64,000 bases of DNA from Cadophora sp. MPI-SDFR-AT-0126 (Eukaryota > Ascomycota > Leotiomycetes > Helotiales > Ploettnerulaceae), in assembly GCA_020747065.1 (NCBI GenBank), contig JAGMVK010000006.1:1178001-1242000 (forward strand). Direction: 5' to 3'. Positions 20,916 through 33,460 of this stretch are shown one piece after another. The position numbers and the translations under genes were made by a program. Under the pieces are notes generated by a model that was not told where the DNA came from, did no database searches, and saw only the letters and a program-made list of their open reading frames with translations. Each line of letters starts with the position of its first letter. The stretch's first letter is position 1.

Positions 20916-23900
20916 GGATGAGGACGAGCTAAGGACGTGATACTTTGAAGCTCGTGCAGATCAAGTCACGAATCATTGACACGCACCATGGCGGTGTTGC
21001 GGGTGCCAGGATTTTGGCAGACGCCGACCGCAGAACGACCAGCAGAAGACGAGTAAGAGAGCTTCGATAGAGGCGGACGAAGCTCGATGAAGCTGCGCAA
21101 AGCATCACAGGCCCTCGAGCTGCCAATAGTGATCAAGACGTGATACAGGAGCGGGGCGGTGTGTGTCTCCGCTGTCAAGCAGTAAAATGGCGCATACAAC
21201 CAGCTGGCTCTTGGCGGCACCAGGAAGAAACACACGACGGGCCGCCCCCTCGTGCTGTTCCGTCCGCCATGATTTCCAACTTCCTCCCTCTCCCTTTCTT
21301 TAGCGAGCTAAGCTTATCAACCTGTGCAACCTGTGTGGGACGGATGCCGCTCCTGGGACAACGCCTTCCCGAACTCCTGTTGCTGCCGATCTCCTCGGGA
21401 TATTCCCCAAAGCCGATGATCTTGTCAACATTTGGATCAGACTTGACTCGTACAAAAAGGGGTAACTTGCAGCTTCAAACTGAGTTTTGTTTCCATGCCA
21501 AATACGGCCTTCACTTACAGTTCATTTTCCTGCCTCGGTTTTTTTCGGTGAGGAGTGGACCCGCCTGGTTTCTGCTGCATTTGCTGCTGAATGGGTTGCA
21601 GGCCGCAGCGAATGGAGCCGTCAGTGTGGGTGGAATTATGGATGATTGGAGATCCTGCAGAAGCATCAACGCAGAGCTGCATCAACGGCCTCGTCGCACC
21701 ATTCATAGAGCAGATCACGACGCCCGGCTGAGAGCTGCCTTGGTCGAAGCCGTCGAGGCTGTTCCTCAACTGGCACTTTTGGTATGACGGCTTTGAAGTT
21801 CTACCACATCCTCTCACAACGCATACTCGGTGATCCAGTGGTTCTGCAAAGAGGTGGTTGTACAGTATTCGAACCTTACTCGAACCTTCCACGACCGCAT
21901 CATCTCTCGGAATGTGAGCTCACTATGAATCATGTCTGGGGAGTACAAGGTCTGTCCGCGAGAGGAGTTCTTGAAAAGAGATTGTCAGGTCTTTCCTTGG
22001 GCAGCGATACTGGCAGCCGACTAGCACAGTGATGGACAGAGACGAACAGAGACAGAGAGAGACGGACAACGACAGACTTTCTCTTCTTGAAGCGGGCGGG
22101 CTGATGTAAAGCCGTCAGTTTGGTAGTGACCAGATATCTTGTTCTGACGGGCCGCTCAGTATTTTTCAGTACAGTGCACCAGCTGCACAGCCTGCCCTCC
22201 CAAGAGTTAGTCACTAAACTTAGCGAGCCAGTAGGGAGAGTTTCCCCTTATCGATTGAGGGTGAGGGCTTTCTCAACGGCCACTGGCTGTTGTCAAACTG
22301 CGCCGGTTACGATCCGCACCTCCCGCATCTTTAGCTGAACGACTGCAGTACGCTACATGTTCTGACGTCTTCAAGCAAGAGAGAAAACACCGCCGTAGCG
22401 TGGACAATTGACGTACGAGTACGAGTGCGAAGTCCGTTCTGACGCTCCTCAACACCAACCTCTCCAGATCAGGAAGTCTCGATAACTTCGTCTTGAGAAT
22501 GGGCTATGCTCTCTTGCTAATTCCTATCGAAGAAAGCCGGCAAGTTAATCAGCAGAGATCTCTCTTGATCTATTGGATTATGCTCTCCTGTCAGGAACAA
22601 GGGACTTCCCTTTCCACACCATTGTTTCTCAAACTCTGCCGCCGCCCAATTCCAGCCTCTTGGCAGCTGATCCCATAACCAAGTAATCGTCATCTGCGAA
22701 GATCATTGTTGTTGCAGCTGCACGCAGGTACACAAATTTATTCTTCGGTTCGGGAGCCTCAAGATCTACAAGATCTACTTAAGGGTTCATAGTCACCTGC
22801 AAATCCTTTCAATGGTGCAACAACGATGCTTTCGGAGGATTGGCATCAGTATTGTAGAGATGGTTGTGCCGGGTCACTTTTGTGTATCTGAAGTCAGAGT
22901 CGATTTCTCACTGTTCCCGCGATGGTAAACTGCCGGAAATGACTGGCACGATCGTTGTTCGACGCTATGTACGCTTGGAAAGCAGTTCATGACGAAATTG
23001 AACTTGATGTCCTGTGTTTTGAAAAGCCCATTGGATGAGTGCTTCCTTTCCATCATCCAAGGGTGACCCAGTTGTCAAGTGCTTCAAATTCGCGGATAAT
23101 ATCACACTGGCCGTAACGGCATTGTTTTTGACTGGTGCAAAAGATGGTGATTACGCTGTCTTCGATATCTCACCGTTCGTCTCTGCGAAGTCTGGAAGGA
23201 GAAAGACAAAGTTCAGGTTCTCCCGCGATGTTCCCAGCTGCCCAACTCTTTTTCTCAGTAGGAAGTATCCTTCCCCACGAATGCCAAGGAATACCGCCGC
23301 GATGAAGACGTGGACACTCTCCTCGTTTCCTCGGTTCATTGTATGCATTAAACAAGATGGTCATATCTTTCTTAGTTTAACAGCGATGCCTGAAGCCTTC
23401 ACTTGGTCGGTGGTGGTATCGTGCCTCTCCTTCATGTCTTAGTTTGACTTTCAAGTACCGGTAGCAAAGTTTCAATGAGCGAGCTTAACTTTCTTCGGCT
23501 ATTAACTTGCGGTTCCTGCTGTTGTTCTCTCTGATAACAACAAACATTTCCACAACATGGTCTGAAACATGGATATGAAATAGCATTTACCTCTGACTTT
23601 TGATAAAACCTAAATCGGCAATGAATGAACAACAAGGGCGTACCAAAAAAGGTTATGTACGAGCCCATTCAATTCTGGACCAACTCAAATGGCATCAACC
23701 TTTGAAGACACTCTTCATTCCCAGCACTGGGTGCTTCTGTATTACCGTGAGATCCGGGAACAAAATGGCTCCCAACAACTTACCAGGACAGAGAATTATC
23801 TCCGACCAGATCGCCCTCGTTGTCATCTTACTGTGACATTAAAGGAATGCAGCTATTCCATGCCTCAATGGAATCGATAGATGGTAGGTTTCCTTTCCAT

Positions 23901-25456
23901 GGTCTATTGAGGATGTCCTCGTGAAACAATAACGACCAGGATGCTAATTTTTAAGCTTATTCCCCGTGAACCCTCTAATTTCATCGAGTATTCTTGATCA
24001 ATAATTCGAATGGTAATGAGCCGGATGTTTTCTTTAGAGTCGGTTCAAAAGAAGGAAGAAAGAGAGCCGAGAGCCTCGTTTCTCCAGTAGAACAAAGCAA
24101 GAGCAAGGTGCGCTCAGAAGCAAGTAAATCACGAACGTGAGGAGATAAAATTCATTCTGCCTTTTCATGTCATCCTGATCATTCCACATTACCAACATCT
24201 CTCGATACGCCCCGGATGTTGAAGTCCGTTCTGGGCTCATCATACAGAGATCAGGTGATGGCTCATCACATGTTTTGCTTACCTAAAATAGTCGCTACCT
24301 GAGCACCCAACCTCAACCTCATTCAGGCGTCTCTACTTCTTTCCGATAGCAATCACCCGACAGACTTGTAAGAAGCACTCAACTTCTTAGGGACTGCAAT
24401 CAGCCATTTACGATTCATCACATTATCACCAAGAACGAGTCAAAGTCCTGGTGTACACGTGGCAAACGACCACAGCCTTGCCCAGAGCGGCCCTGTGGGC
24501 ACTCGGGAGCCTGAATGGGTGAAGCCTCATTGCCCGAGCAATACGAGATACGTTTACAGACTTGATTTTGAGCTATCTAACACCGCCACGAGCCACTTAT
24601 TGTGTACGCAGCCCGTTTCTGAGTTGGAACGACCATTTCCACGCTGCTGTCAGAACTTGCTTTCCCGGACTCTTCTCTATTGGCCCGATGATCATTTCGG
24701 CGCGCAGATGAACCACAAAATCTTTCTGCTCACATAAAGACTTGTCAGTGAGTTGTATTCATTACCGTCAGTGGTCGAAGGCTTGCTAAATATTGTGCAG
24801 GAAGGTTAGAGCGAATTGTAAAGCCTCTCGAGCATATTTGTCGTTCTTCCCTTCAGGAAAACACCCCTCCCAGGAACCGTCAAGCTGCTGTGGCATCTTG
24901 GAAAGTCTGTGAATAGAGTATTTCGTGTTGAACGTGATGAAGAAAGGTGTCCGCACTCGTAGGAGTTCTGATTCGAAGGGTACGGGCAAGTCTTTCCTGT
25001 CTCATGATGTTTTTCTGTTGCAGCAATTTTGCTCTCAAAGGAGCTCGAATATGTCACAAAATGATCGTTTCTGACAGCCTGCTCCTCATTTGAAGTAACC
25101 TCGAGCGAAAAGCACCATGAGGCAAAGCGAAAGTTGTCGAGAAGATGCAAGTCATGCCCTTGTCCTCGCTGCCTAACATGTGACTTTCGTTACCCCAAGT
25201 ATTCGCCTTGCGTCTTTCTGAATTCCCTAAAACGAAATGCACCGAGCTCCCATGCTTAGAGAGAAACAATAAGATAGCTCATATTGATTCGGAAGGCTTG
25301 ACGCACCACACGTGCCTTCCAATCTGTCCGTTTGCTCGCCTCTCCTCAGCGTACTTTTAGACATATCTCTTCCCGCTACCAACGACCTTATCTTGTTTAC
25401 CTTCCCCTCATCCAAAACTTCTGACGCTTGAGATGTTAACATTTCGACAAGCAGTG
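20916..25456. other. 4.5 kb gene-poor region
   Basis: No gene is supported on either strand. The region lies upstream of both the C2H2 gene (minus) and the UBC gene (plus). A GACAGA-type purine tract lies at about 22032-22076. The longest open frame (21140-21787, plus) has no domain, no signal or membrane pattern, and no splice partner that I can see. Large flanks like this are typical of fungal developmental regulators. Confidence 0.45.
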
Positions 25457-28395
25457 ATGGGAGGGTCTTCGAGCAAGCAGGTCGATTCCCGTAAGGGCAA
25501 GGGCAGAACCAATGACCAGAACATCCAAGAAGTCACTGAGCATCGCGAGCGTGCCATCCAGACCGTCCAGACGCTGCGCGCGCAATTCCGCGATGAATGC
25601 AGCCACCCGGACTGCCAGGAAAGGGTCCCTCCCTTGGACTACGATAAAATATTCGACGCATGGCTTGCTGGATCGCAGACCATCCCACCGACAAGCCAAA
25701 TTTCGACATGGTCCTGTAAGAACGGCCACTCCACTTGTGTTGGATGTGGCGGTAGGCCAACTCTCAACCCGGAGAGCTTCTTCACGTCTTTAGGTGTTGT
25801 GAACCACTGCTGTAATCAAGGAAGGCTTTTTGCCATATGGTTTCTTCTGGCGCAGTTCGACAAAATGAGCCTGGAGTCACAAGCCAATAACGAGAAGAAA
25901 AAGAGGCCGGAGAAATCGAGATCGAAGCCGAAGCCGAAAGCGAAAGCCAAAGCAACCGTGCCTGGTGTGGGCTATGGCACGGACATAGGAGAAATAGATG
26001 GATGGTCTGATGAAGATATGTTTATGCATGGACACATGGGACACATGATATTTTCAGGACATCCTTCTGCTGCGGTGAGGCTCTTCTTAAAGTTCCGCTA
26101 TGTCACAGAGACTGATGTTCTGGCAGTCATTCCTTGCTGACAGAGATGAGGATATTCTAGAGGAGAATGACTCCCAGGACTACTTGCTAGCCGACACAGT
26201 CAAGATTCTTGGCACCTGCTTACCACCTGTGAACTCGGACACTACGGTTGAGCTTGATATGTTTCGTCTTGGCACACTTCTCGACAAGATCATACAGCTG
26301 ATTCGAAACGACTCTATCGTCGACATTACCAAGCGTCTCGAGGTCTATCAGGCAACAGCTGGATTTATCACTAAAGTTGCAAACCACCCGGGGCTCGTTC
26401 AACTACTTCTAGAAGAGCGGCCAAATAAGGCCAATACTCCGGGCTTGGGTGAACTCAGCAAAGGATTGTGTTTCACACTACGGGGACTAGACAGTGGGTC
26501 AACATCGAAACCTCTGATTGCTTCTTATGGTGATACGTTCCTTCAAGCCAAAACGTTTCTTGCCATGTCTCAGAATCCAAAAGCAACGATTCAAGCAAAG
26601 GATAGCTGGCGTAACAAGGAATCGAGCAAGTTACTGCAAGATCTAGTGCGATGTTTTGAAGCCCTGGATGCAATCACTTCCAGTACTGTTGCGCCTAGCA
26701 CCGAAACACGTCCGGAAGACGCCTGGACCAAATTTGCAGAAGACAATAGAGTTACATTCACAGATGATGTTCTTTTGCGTCACCGCTACACAGACAATTT
26801 CAAAGCTCTGCAAACGTCTAACAGAGGTAGGTTGACCACGATCAGCAAGGAGATCGCCACACTCAAGACTTCACTACCCACTGGAATTTTCCTCAAGGTT
26901 GCCGAATCCAGGTCAGATGTAATGAAGGTCCTGATCATTGGTTCTGAAGGCTCACCCTATGCTGGTGGCCTCTTTGTGTGAGTAATATCCTGAAAAAATG
27001 ATCGTGACCTCGACACTAATCACCTTTAGATTCGATATATTCCTCGACGAGCGGTATCCAGCAACACCTCCGAAGATGACTTTCACATTACATGGTAATG
27101 ACGAGGACGGCGAGTCGTTCAATCCAAACCTACATATCCATTCCGGTACCGTGTGCTTGTCTCTACTCAATACATGGCCTGGCGACCCTTCCCAAGCTTG
27201 GCAACCTTACAAGAGCACGATCCTCTCTGTGCTAGTTAGCATCCAAGCCATGATTCTGGGCGTACCAATGCCGTGGGAAAACGAACCGGGCTTCGAGGGT
27301 ACTGGAATGACTCCCAGGAACTTAGCACACAAAGCCCGAGTCCAGTCCAGAACTCTCAGATTCGCCATGATTGCGTGGCTGGAGAATACGTTCACGGACC
27401 CACAAGCAAAGGAACATATTTGGAAAGACATCAGTCAAACATATTGGCAGCACAACGGCTTCAAAGTCCTTGAGTATGTCAGAGAATGGGTTTCGGAAAA
27501 TCCGGGCTTACTAAACTTTGGACCAACCGATTATTGGCTGCACCATATAAAGGGAATCAATCCAAGATTACCCCCAGAATCTCCGCAAAACAATCTAGCC
27601 GAAAAACTCTCAATTCTTCTTGGAGTCTCGTATGATCCTGCGGCATTTCCAACCGTCGAGATTCAGGTCAAGCAGCCAAGATCGAAACGCAAGTCATCGG
27701 CCTCCAAGAACCCCACCGGATCAAGCAAGAAGGTAAAGGAATCCGGAACAATACCAGCCCAGTTCAAGTGGATCTACGCACGCGATAAGTCGCAAAAGAT
27801 GGTCAAGAAAGCTTGTAAGGAATTTGGGATTAGCTATTCCAACACGATCAAAGCTAGTATTGAGAAACTTGAAGATCATGTCAACAGCGACATGGATGGT
27901 ATCGACCATGCGCTTGTTGATACATGGGGCGAGCTGGTGCTGGACTCTACACAATCTTTCAGCTCCCAACCGGATTACGAGGACGATTATATGGATTCGG
28001 TCACCTGGCAAAAGGAGGTTCAGACCATGGTTAGCGATACCCAAATGACACCTGGAACATATTCTGGTCTACCGACTCTGCCACATCCATTCACACAAAA
28101 TAGTCTATCATTTGAGGCTACTCCGAATGACGCACAAAGCCTTATGTCTCTTTCGCCTCATCAGACCAGCCATTTCTTAGCAGTGCATGATTCCCAGGCG
28201 AGCGGTAGCAATGCACCCAAGCTCTTTAGCAAGAAAGCTATTGGAGTGAAAGGACCATCTACACCACCTGCCGCGAGTTACATGGGACCTATATTTCACT
28301 TCAAGTCTAACAAGCAGCCTCAATCCCAAAGCAAAGGAAAGGGTGCATTGACTGATGATGCGATTGATCTCAACGATAGTGAAGATATAGAATAA
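25457..28395 (+). CDS. UBC-domain (E2-like, UBE2O/BIRC6 type) protein with N-terminal Cys/His module
   Basis: Three exons, 25457-26074, 26127-26977 and 27030-28395, give 944 residues; both introns are 52 nt. The N-terminus starts MGGSSSK, an N-myristoylation-type sequence; an ATG eight codons upstream (25433) would mask it. Residues 48-119 hold a Cys/His set (C48, C53, C87, H91, C94, C97, C118, C119), suggesting zinc binding. A Lys/Pro run (about 155-175) and a helical region follow. The UBC core ends with YPATPP, NPN at 521-523 in place of HPN, and catalytic Cys532 in GTVCLSLLNTW, as in the large UBE2O/BIRC6 E2s. The C-terminus is disordered and ends IDLNDSEDIE, like a SUMO-interaction motif. 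It probably conjugates ubiquitin or a related modifier, perhaps as a combined E2/E3; this role is inference. Confidence 0.85.
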
Positions 28396-29152
28396 TCCGT
28401 CGTTGATGGGAAGTTGGGTGTGGGGTCAGGCGTAGCTGGCGCAAATTCGAGGATTTCATACATGCATGGCACAAAAGAGTCATTAGGCTTCCCTACGGTT
28501 TTGCGAGCATCAACAGGCGTGGAGTGCAGTTTGCGGGTGCATTATCAGCGGCGAGGGATCGACAATGTTGTTTTGCGTTTTAATACCCTGGCATGCTTGT
28601 GACTATAAGACGATTTTTTTTTTTTACATAATTTCCACTGTACATTAGCGATGGTCTTTGCTAATAACTATACCTTCTCACAATTCGAAGCTGCTTAAAA
28701 TTGAGCCAGAATGTACTAAAGTCTGGGTAGACTATCCAAGCTTCAAAATTAAGTATAAAAATATGGCAAGTCGCGCATGGCATGGAAGGCCTCCGTGTTG
28801 CCAACTGGTCTATCAAGTGACAGTTCCCGTGCTGCCATATTTGAACGAGCTTTTCACTTTGCAACGCTAATAGTCCTCGAGAAGTATTTAGCATCTGAAA
28901 AAGCCGGGCTTGGGTTGGTAAACTAGACTAGACCCAATCTCATGACATAGCTCCCGCAATCCAGAAGAGGATAACTGCCCTATTGACATAAGAGTAGTTA
29001 AGCGTAGCTAATTAGGGGGAAGCCACTGCCAGTCTGGATTCACATTGCTTGCTATGTTTCGCACAACTATATCTTCTCGGAATATTTTCAAGGAGTAGTA
29101 CAACTCGCACTCACATCTTTCCAACTCACACACTTTACTGTACAATTTATCT
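28396..29152. other. Intergenic region, no gene seen
   Basis: A T11 run at about 28614-28624 may lie near the 3' end of the UBC transcript. The last part is the leader of the membrane-protein gene. No other feature is supported. Confidence 0.4.
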
Positions 29153-30034
29153 ATGCACTTCATCATGCAAATTCACGACATCATTCCAGGTCTCGGTATG
29201 CCGATTATGACGAGTTACGTCCGTCCTCCGGCTCAAACACCGCCAAAGTCCGCCGCAAACTCCATCTCCATCTTGATTTTCTCGGTAGGGATCGCATGGC
29301 AGTTCTGGATTTTGTTACCATCGTTATACAACGGCATTGGATACATTTACTCTTGTCTGGGCGGTATATCATGGTCATTCGTCTTCCAACTTGATCTCTT
29401 CGTAATAATCTTGTGTCTGCTCGTCGCAAACCTTTGCCTGCTTCTTCCTCAGAAGATAGGTACCGACCAGGAGCAGAAGAGCGAGAAGAAGAATAAACAG
29501 AAGAAGGTCGCAGAAGAATCCCCCGAGGCTGGCAAGACGAAGACTAAAAACATGCCAAAGCCAGCATGGGATTCGGACGCGAATTGGGCATGGAGCGCAC
29601 AGAACTGGGAGGAGCTTGCTATGGAGGCAGCGTATAAGGAGCGAGCTCAGACCCAGGATAAATCTGGGAGGGAAATCAAGGCGCAGGGTGAGCAGAAGCG
29701 TGTCGATCGTCTCTATATCGCAGTTCAGAAGCTAAAAGACATCGTCAAAGTCTTGAGGATGGAAGCGGACCGTCAGGAGAAAAGTATGGAGGAGATCATG
29801 ATGAAAAAAATGGAGACAGAGGTCTGTGACGATCCTACGATGGACGAAGATAAAGAGGAGGATGAGGATAGAGATTCTGAGGACCAGATTTTCCAGTATC
29901 GTGCTGGATATTGGTGCAGGCGGAATTGCAGCTTCCAGCAGACGAGGAAGTTGTCAGTCTCGCCTGAGGCTGATGAACAGCATGAGGCGGAGGATGAGGA
30001 ATATGTGATGGTCACTGGGGATGCAGAGTTGTAG
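29153..30034 (+). CDS. Predicted membrane protein with acidic, coiled-coil C-terminus
   Basis: A single exon encodes 293 residues; a second in-frame ATG at 29165 is also possible. I do not recognise the family. Residues about 37-58 and 80-99 are strongly hydrophobic and would span a membrane, with a third weaker segment at 60-78 between them. Residues 100-160 are Lys/Glu/Gln-rich and contain a Trp-rich patch (ANWAWSAQNW). Residues 165-215 could form a coiled coil (RVDRLYIAVQKLKDIVKVL), and the C-terminus is highly acidic (DEDKEEDEDRDSEDQ). It could be a tail-facing organelle or plasma-membrane protein in fungi, but no function can be given. It is convergent with the FAM32A homologue, with about 150 bases between the stops. 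Confidence 0.6.
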   Translation: MHFIMQIHDIIPGLGMPIMTSYVRPPAQTPPKSAANSISILIFSVGIAWQFWILLPSLYNGIGYIYSCLGGISWSFVFQLDLFVIILCLLVANLCLLLPQKIGTDQEQKSEKKNKQKKVAEESPEAGKTKTKNMPKPAWDSDANWAWSAQNWEELAMEAAYKERAQTQDKSGREIKAQGEQKRVDRLYIAVQKLKDIVKVLRMEADRQEKSMEEIMMKKMETEVCDDPTMDEDKEEDEDRDSEDQIFQYRAGYWCRRNCSFQQTRKLSVSPEADEQHEAEDEEYVMVTGDAEL

Positions 30035-30183
30035 AGCGAGGTCTCCATATATCCGAGATACGTGTGTTGGATATAGCATATAATCCGGTCTACCTTCCAG
30101 GCCCAGAATATAGAATGCATACCATACAAATTCGACTTTGCTGCCCAAGTGTAGTCCCCACCATTCTCGACTTCCAAGGAATG

Positions 30184-30788
30184 TTATCCTGGTCCGATAC
30201 GGGGCCTGTACAAATACGTGCATTAGTAGATGTTATCCCAAACTAGCAGCGGAAAGAAATGAAAGGCAAAGGACGTACATATCGTGATGTTCTGAGAGAT
30301 TCGAGAGGTACTTGTTCAGCTCCTCGACCCGTTGCTTATGCGTCTTGACACCCTCCTTCTGTAGACGATCGTGCAACTGGCAAGGAAATTAGCAGAAGCT
30401 CCATAGATCGGTTCCGATATATCCTCCAAGTTCCCAGTATAATTGTCAGTAAAATTAGGAGACATACCCTCTTCCTCCTCATCTCCTCGTAAGCCCTCTC
30501 ACTGGCCGTCTTCCCATCTCCACCCCTCTCCTCCAATTCCCTCAAAGCCTCATCATCCAGATCCTCCTCCGCGCCTTCCTCCCCCTTTCCCTTCCTCTTC
30601 ACAACCGCCTTCGAAGACTCCGCATCTTCTTCCTCGAGCGCTGACTGCAAGGCTGATTTCTTGGTCGAGCTCGAAGCTTCAGATTCGCTGGTCTTGGGCT
30701 TCTTTTTCTTCTTTTTGATTCCAGATGGCGCGGAGCCTTTCAGCTTGAGTGCGCCGCGCACCACAGGGGCATATTCGTCCGCTGGCAT
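30184..30788 (-). CDS. FAM32A homologue (DUF1754 family)
   Basis: Three exons, 30788-30468, 30376-30279 and 30205-30184, give 146 residues; introns are 91 and 73 nt. The start is MPADEYAPVVRGALKLKG, the conserved N-terminus of the family, followed by a poly-Lys stretch (IKKKKKKPK), an acidic linker, TASERAYEEMRRKR, and the conserved C-terminal helix LHDRLQKEGVKTHKQRVEEL with KYLSNLSEHHDMPRIGPG. The last exon supplies only seven codons and the stop. Human FAM32A is a nuclear protein seen in the active spliceosome near the exon ligation site; a similar nuclear splicing role is likely here. Length and motif order fit the family, so confidence is high despite the low-complexity middle. Confidence 0.9.
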
Positions 30789-31957
30789 GGTTGGTGTGGG
30801 TTGTGGTGTCGCTGTTGTGGAGGGGAGGTTTTGGAGATGCTTGAGATCAGCTGAAATGGGAGGCGGTGAGAGATTGAGGCTAGCTTGATTGAGAGTAGCT
30901 CACTGTGGATGAAAGCAGAGCAGTACTTCCCCCTTGCTCAGCCCACTATACCAAGCAGTGTAATGCATCCGTGAAAGCTTGATCTCTATTTCACCTGCTG
31001 TTGGAGAGTAGTGTCCGTTCACTTTCTGACAGCAAGGCTTATCTGTTCAACCATCATCGGTTCTATCACAGAGCCCAGACTTCATATACGGCAGAAGAAG
31101 TTGGCCTTGTTGGGTCTTGCTCGATTTGTTCCTTTTTTGCATCTGTTTATTACATGTTTGTCGGACTTTGGAAGTTTTGAGAAGTTTATGCCCAGTATTC
31201 TTGAGGCCCCTTTTGGTCCCTTCGAGTTGAACGAGGACACGCGGTCGCACCACAGCGATCTGCTTCCAGATTTCTCCGCTCTAATCTTATCGGTGAGGTT
31301 TCAGGGATCCAGGAGGGTCTTCTTGGTTGTATCTTCCACTGAAAGGTATCGGATAGGATCGCAAGGTTTTGACGGCCGAGTTGTCTTGTATCTGGCATTT
31401 TCTACTCCTTGTCTTTAGCGAGACAGAACGAATTTACCCTTGAACAAAACATTGCATCAAGGGTACGTACACAAAAATGCTCATCTCCCATAGGTTACAT
31501 TAAATCAAGACTTTGACATCCTCACCAAGCATAATGTGCAATGAGGCGTCATTTTGCCAAGTCGCAAGATTCCAGAAGTCATAGCCAGTCAAAGTCTATG
31601 CTTTCCGCCGACATCTTTGGCGGGGTAGCCCCACTCTCGGGGTGCATTGAGGCGGACTTCGAGCTTCTGTACATGATATGTCTAGGACATAAGGCGGATT
31701 TAGAGCTTGTGCCAGTATGTTTTAGATGACGCTTGCTGCGGATTCTGCCGTGGCTGGAATCATATATAGTTTAGAGCTTCCCACAATTCATCAGTAAAGC
31801 GAATCACATTCCACACCATTACGGATGCTTCTTTCGTTACGCGAATTATTCTATTCCTTACTACTCGCATTTTCAAATCATCTCTTCTCAACTCACGTAA
31901 TCCTCAAATCTATCTCAAGCTAGCTGTCAATCTAACCTACTGACTACTACCGTCAAC
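30789..31957. promoter_or_regulatory. Divergent intergenic region of the FAM32A homologue and the aldo-keto reductase gene
   Basis: About 1.2 kb without a supported gene. A TATA-like TATATA lies at 31763-31768, about 190 bases before the reductase ATG. A C/G-run cluster at about 31618-31645 (GGCGGGGTAGCCCC then TCGGGGTG) could be a zinc-cluster or stress-type regulator site, but this is only suggestive. Confidence 0.35.
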
Positions 31958-33029
31958 ATGAGTGCCTCAGCGACAACCAAACTGAAGGTTGTGTTCGGTG
32001 CAATGACGATTGGAAGGCCTGGTAAGCTCATCTCCAAATCACACTGCTTGTATGCTCCTTACTTTCTCAGGAACTGCTGGTTCCCGCGTCCATACTCTTG
32101 AAGAGGGCGGCAAGCTGCTCGATGTATTCCAAGCTCGAGGTCACGATGAGGTTGATACTGCTCGAGTCTATGGCAGCGGCACCACGGAAGAAATGCTTGG
32201 CGAGCTGAGCTGGCAGAAACGCAACATCGTCATGGGCACAAAGCTATACCCTAATGCTGGCACACAGTATGCTCAGATGTCTGTTGGCGACGCCTACAAC
32301 CACCAACCAGCTGATGTGCGACGTGGACTCCATGCATCGCTTAAGGCTCTTAAAGCCGAAAAGGTGGATCTGTTCTACCTTCACGGCCCTGACCGAAAGA
32401 CACCATTCGAAGACACACTTCGCGAAGTCAACAAGCTGCACAGAGAAGGACTCTTCAACAGATTTGGAATCAGCAATTACTTGTCATGGGAGGTCGCTCA
32501 AATGTCAGAGATCTGTATCCGGAACAATTGGATCAGGCCAACGGTGTACCAGGGTGTCTACCATGCTCTCCAGAGGACCATGGAAGCGGAGCTTTTCTCC
32601 TGTCTCCGCTTCTACAACATATCTCTGTATGCTTTCCAGCCCTTAGCCGGCGGATTCTTGACAGGACGTTATACTCGGGACCAGCAAGAATTCGAGTCAG
32701 GATCTCGATTCGATCCCAAGATCATGCAAGGAAAGCTTCACCACGGCAGGTACTGGAACGATGCCTATTTTGATGCCTTGGACCTCATCCGAACAGCCGG
32801 AGACAAGCATGGATTGACGGTTGCGGAGATCGCACTGAGGTGGATTGAGCATCATTCCTTCATGAAGAGGGAGAATAATGATTCGATCATTGTTGGAGCA
32901 AGCAGTGTAAGGCATCTGGAACAGAATTTGCTGGATTTGGAGAAGATGTCTTTGCCGGAGGATGTGGTTGAGATACTTGAGAAGGCATGGCTGGTGGTAA
33001 AGGGTGTTGCACCAAAATACTGGCATTGA
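31958..33029 (+). CDS. Aldo-keto reductase (AKR7 / aflatoxin aldehyde reductase-like)
   Basis: Two exons, 31958-32021 and 32071-33029, separated by a 49-nt intron, give 340 residues. The barrel start VVFGAMTIGRP is followed by the catalytic residues D50 and Y55 in DEVDTARVYG, K79 in MGTKLYP and H126 in FYLHGPD, the complete AKR tetrad. Cofactor-site features come later: GASSVRHLEQNL near the C-terminus and the FQPLAGGFLTG segment. Such enzymes reduce aldehydes and ketones with NADPH in the cytosol; AKR7-type members detoxify dialdehydes, while fungal ones also sit in secondary-metabolite clusters. The short first exon is supported by the frame and by homologous barrel start. It lies 430 bases from the 3' end of a convergent bZIP-type gene. 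Confidence 0.92.
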
Positions 33030-33460
33030 TCACTGATTGCAGAAATGTTCAAACCAATCAGAAAAAGACGATTTCTCGGCGTCCAAAATCATGAATTTCA
33101 ATGTCGTTTATCCTCATACGATGTTTAAAGCTATCATTACCTGACGTCCGTATTTCAGCACCTATATGGTCTGTGCAAGCAGGTGCTCTTACTGCAAGAA
33201 GAGAAGTCGCCAGGGGCTCACCCTTGTCAAGGTAAGCTGTGTGCATATCCGCTGCTAGCATATCCGCTGCTAATGTGTCCCAGAGCTTTCCCATCCACCT
33301 CTACTAACAAGTGCCAACCGGTGCAGATGATCTCATCTACTGCCCCAGGATAGCCCTAGAACGACAGCAAGGCTATAGCATCTAACTTCATGTGTATGTA
33401 GAGAGCTGTTATCGAATCCGAAGCTCAACAGGCGGATGGGCTTCGGAATAAAAAGGATTG
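33030..33460. other. Convergent intergenic region, no gene seen
   Basis: The 3' flanks of the aldo-keto reductase and bZIP-type genes; no supported feature. A short direct repeat CATATCCGCTGCTA occurs twice at about 33244-33271. Confidence 0.4.

Noticed and set aside
21140..21787. A 215-codon plus-strand frame in the gene-poor region
   Set aside because: The translation shows no recognisable domain or conserved-looking pattern.
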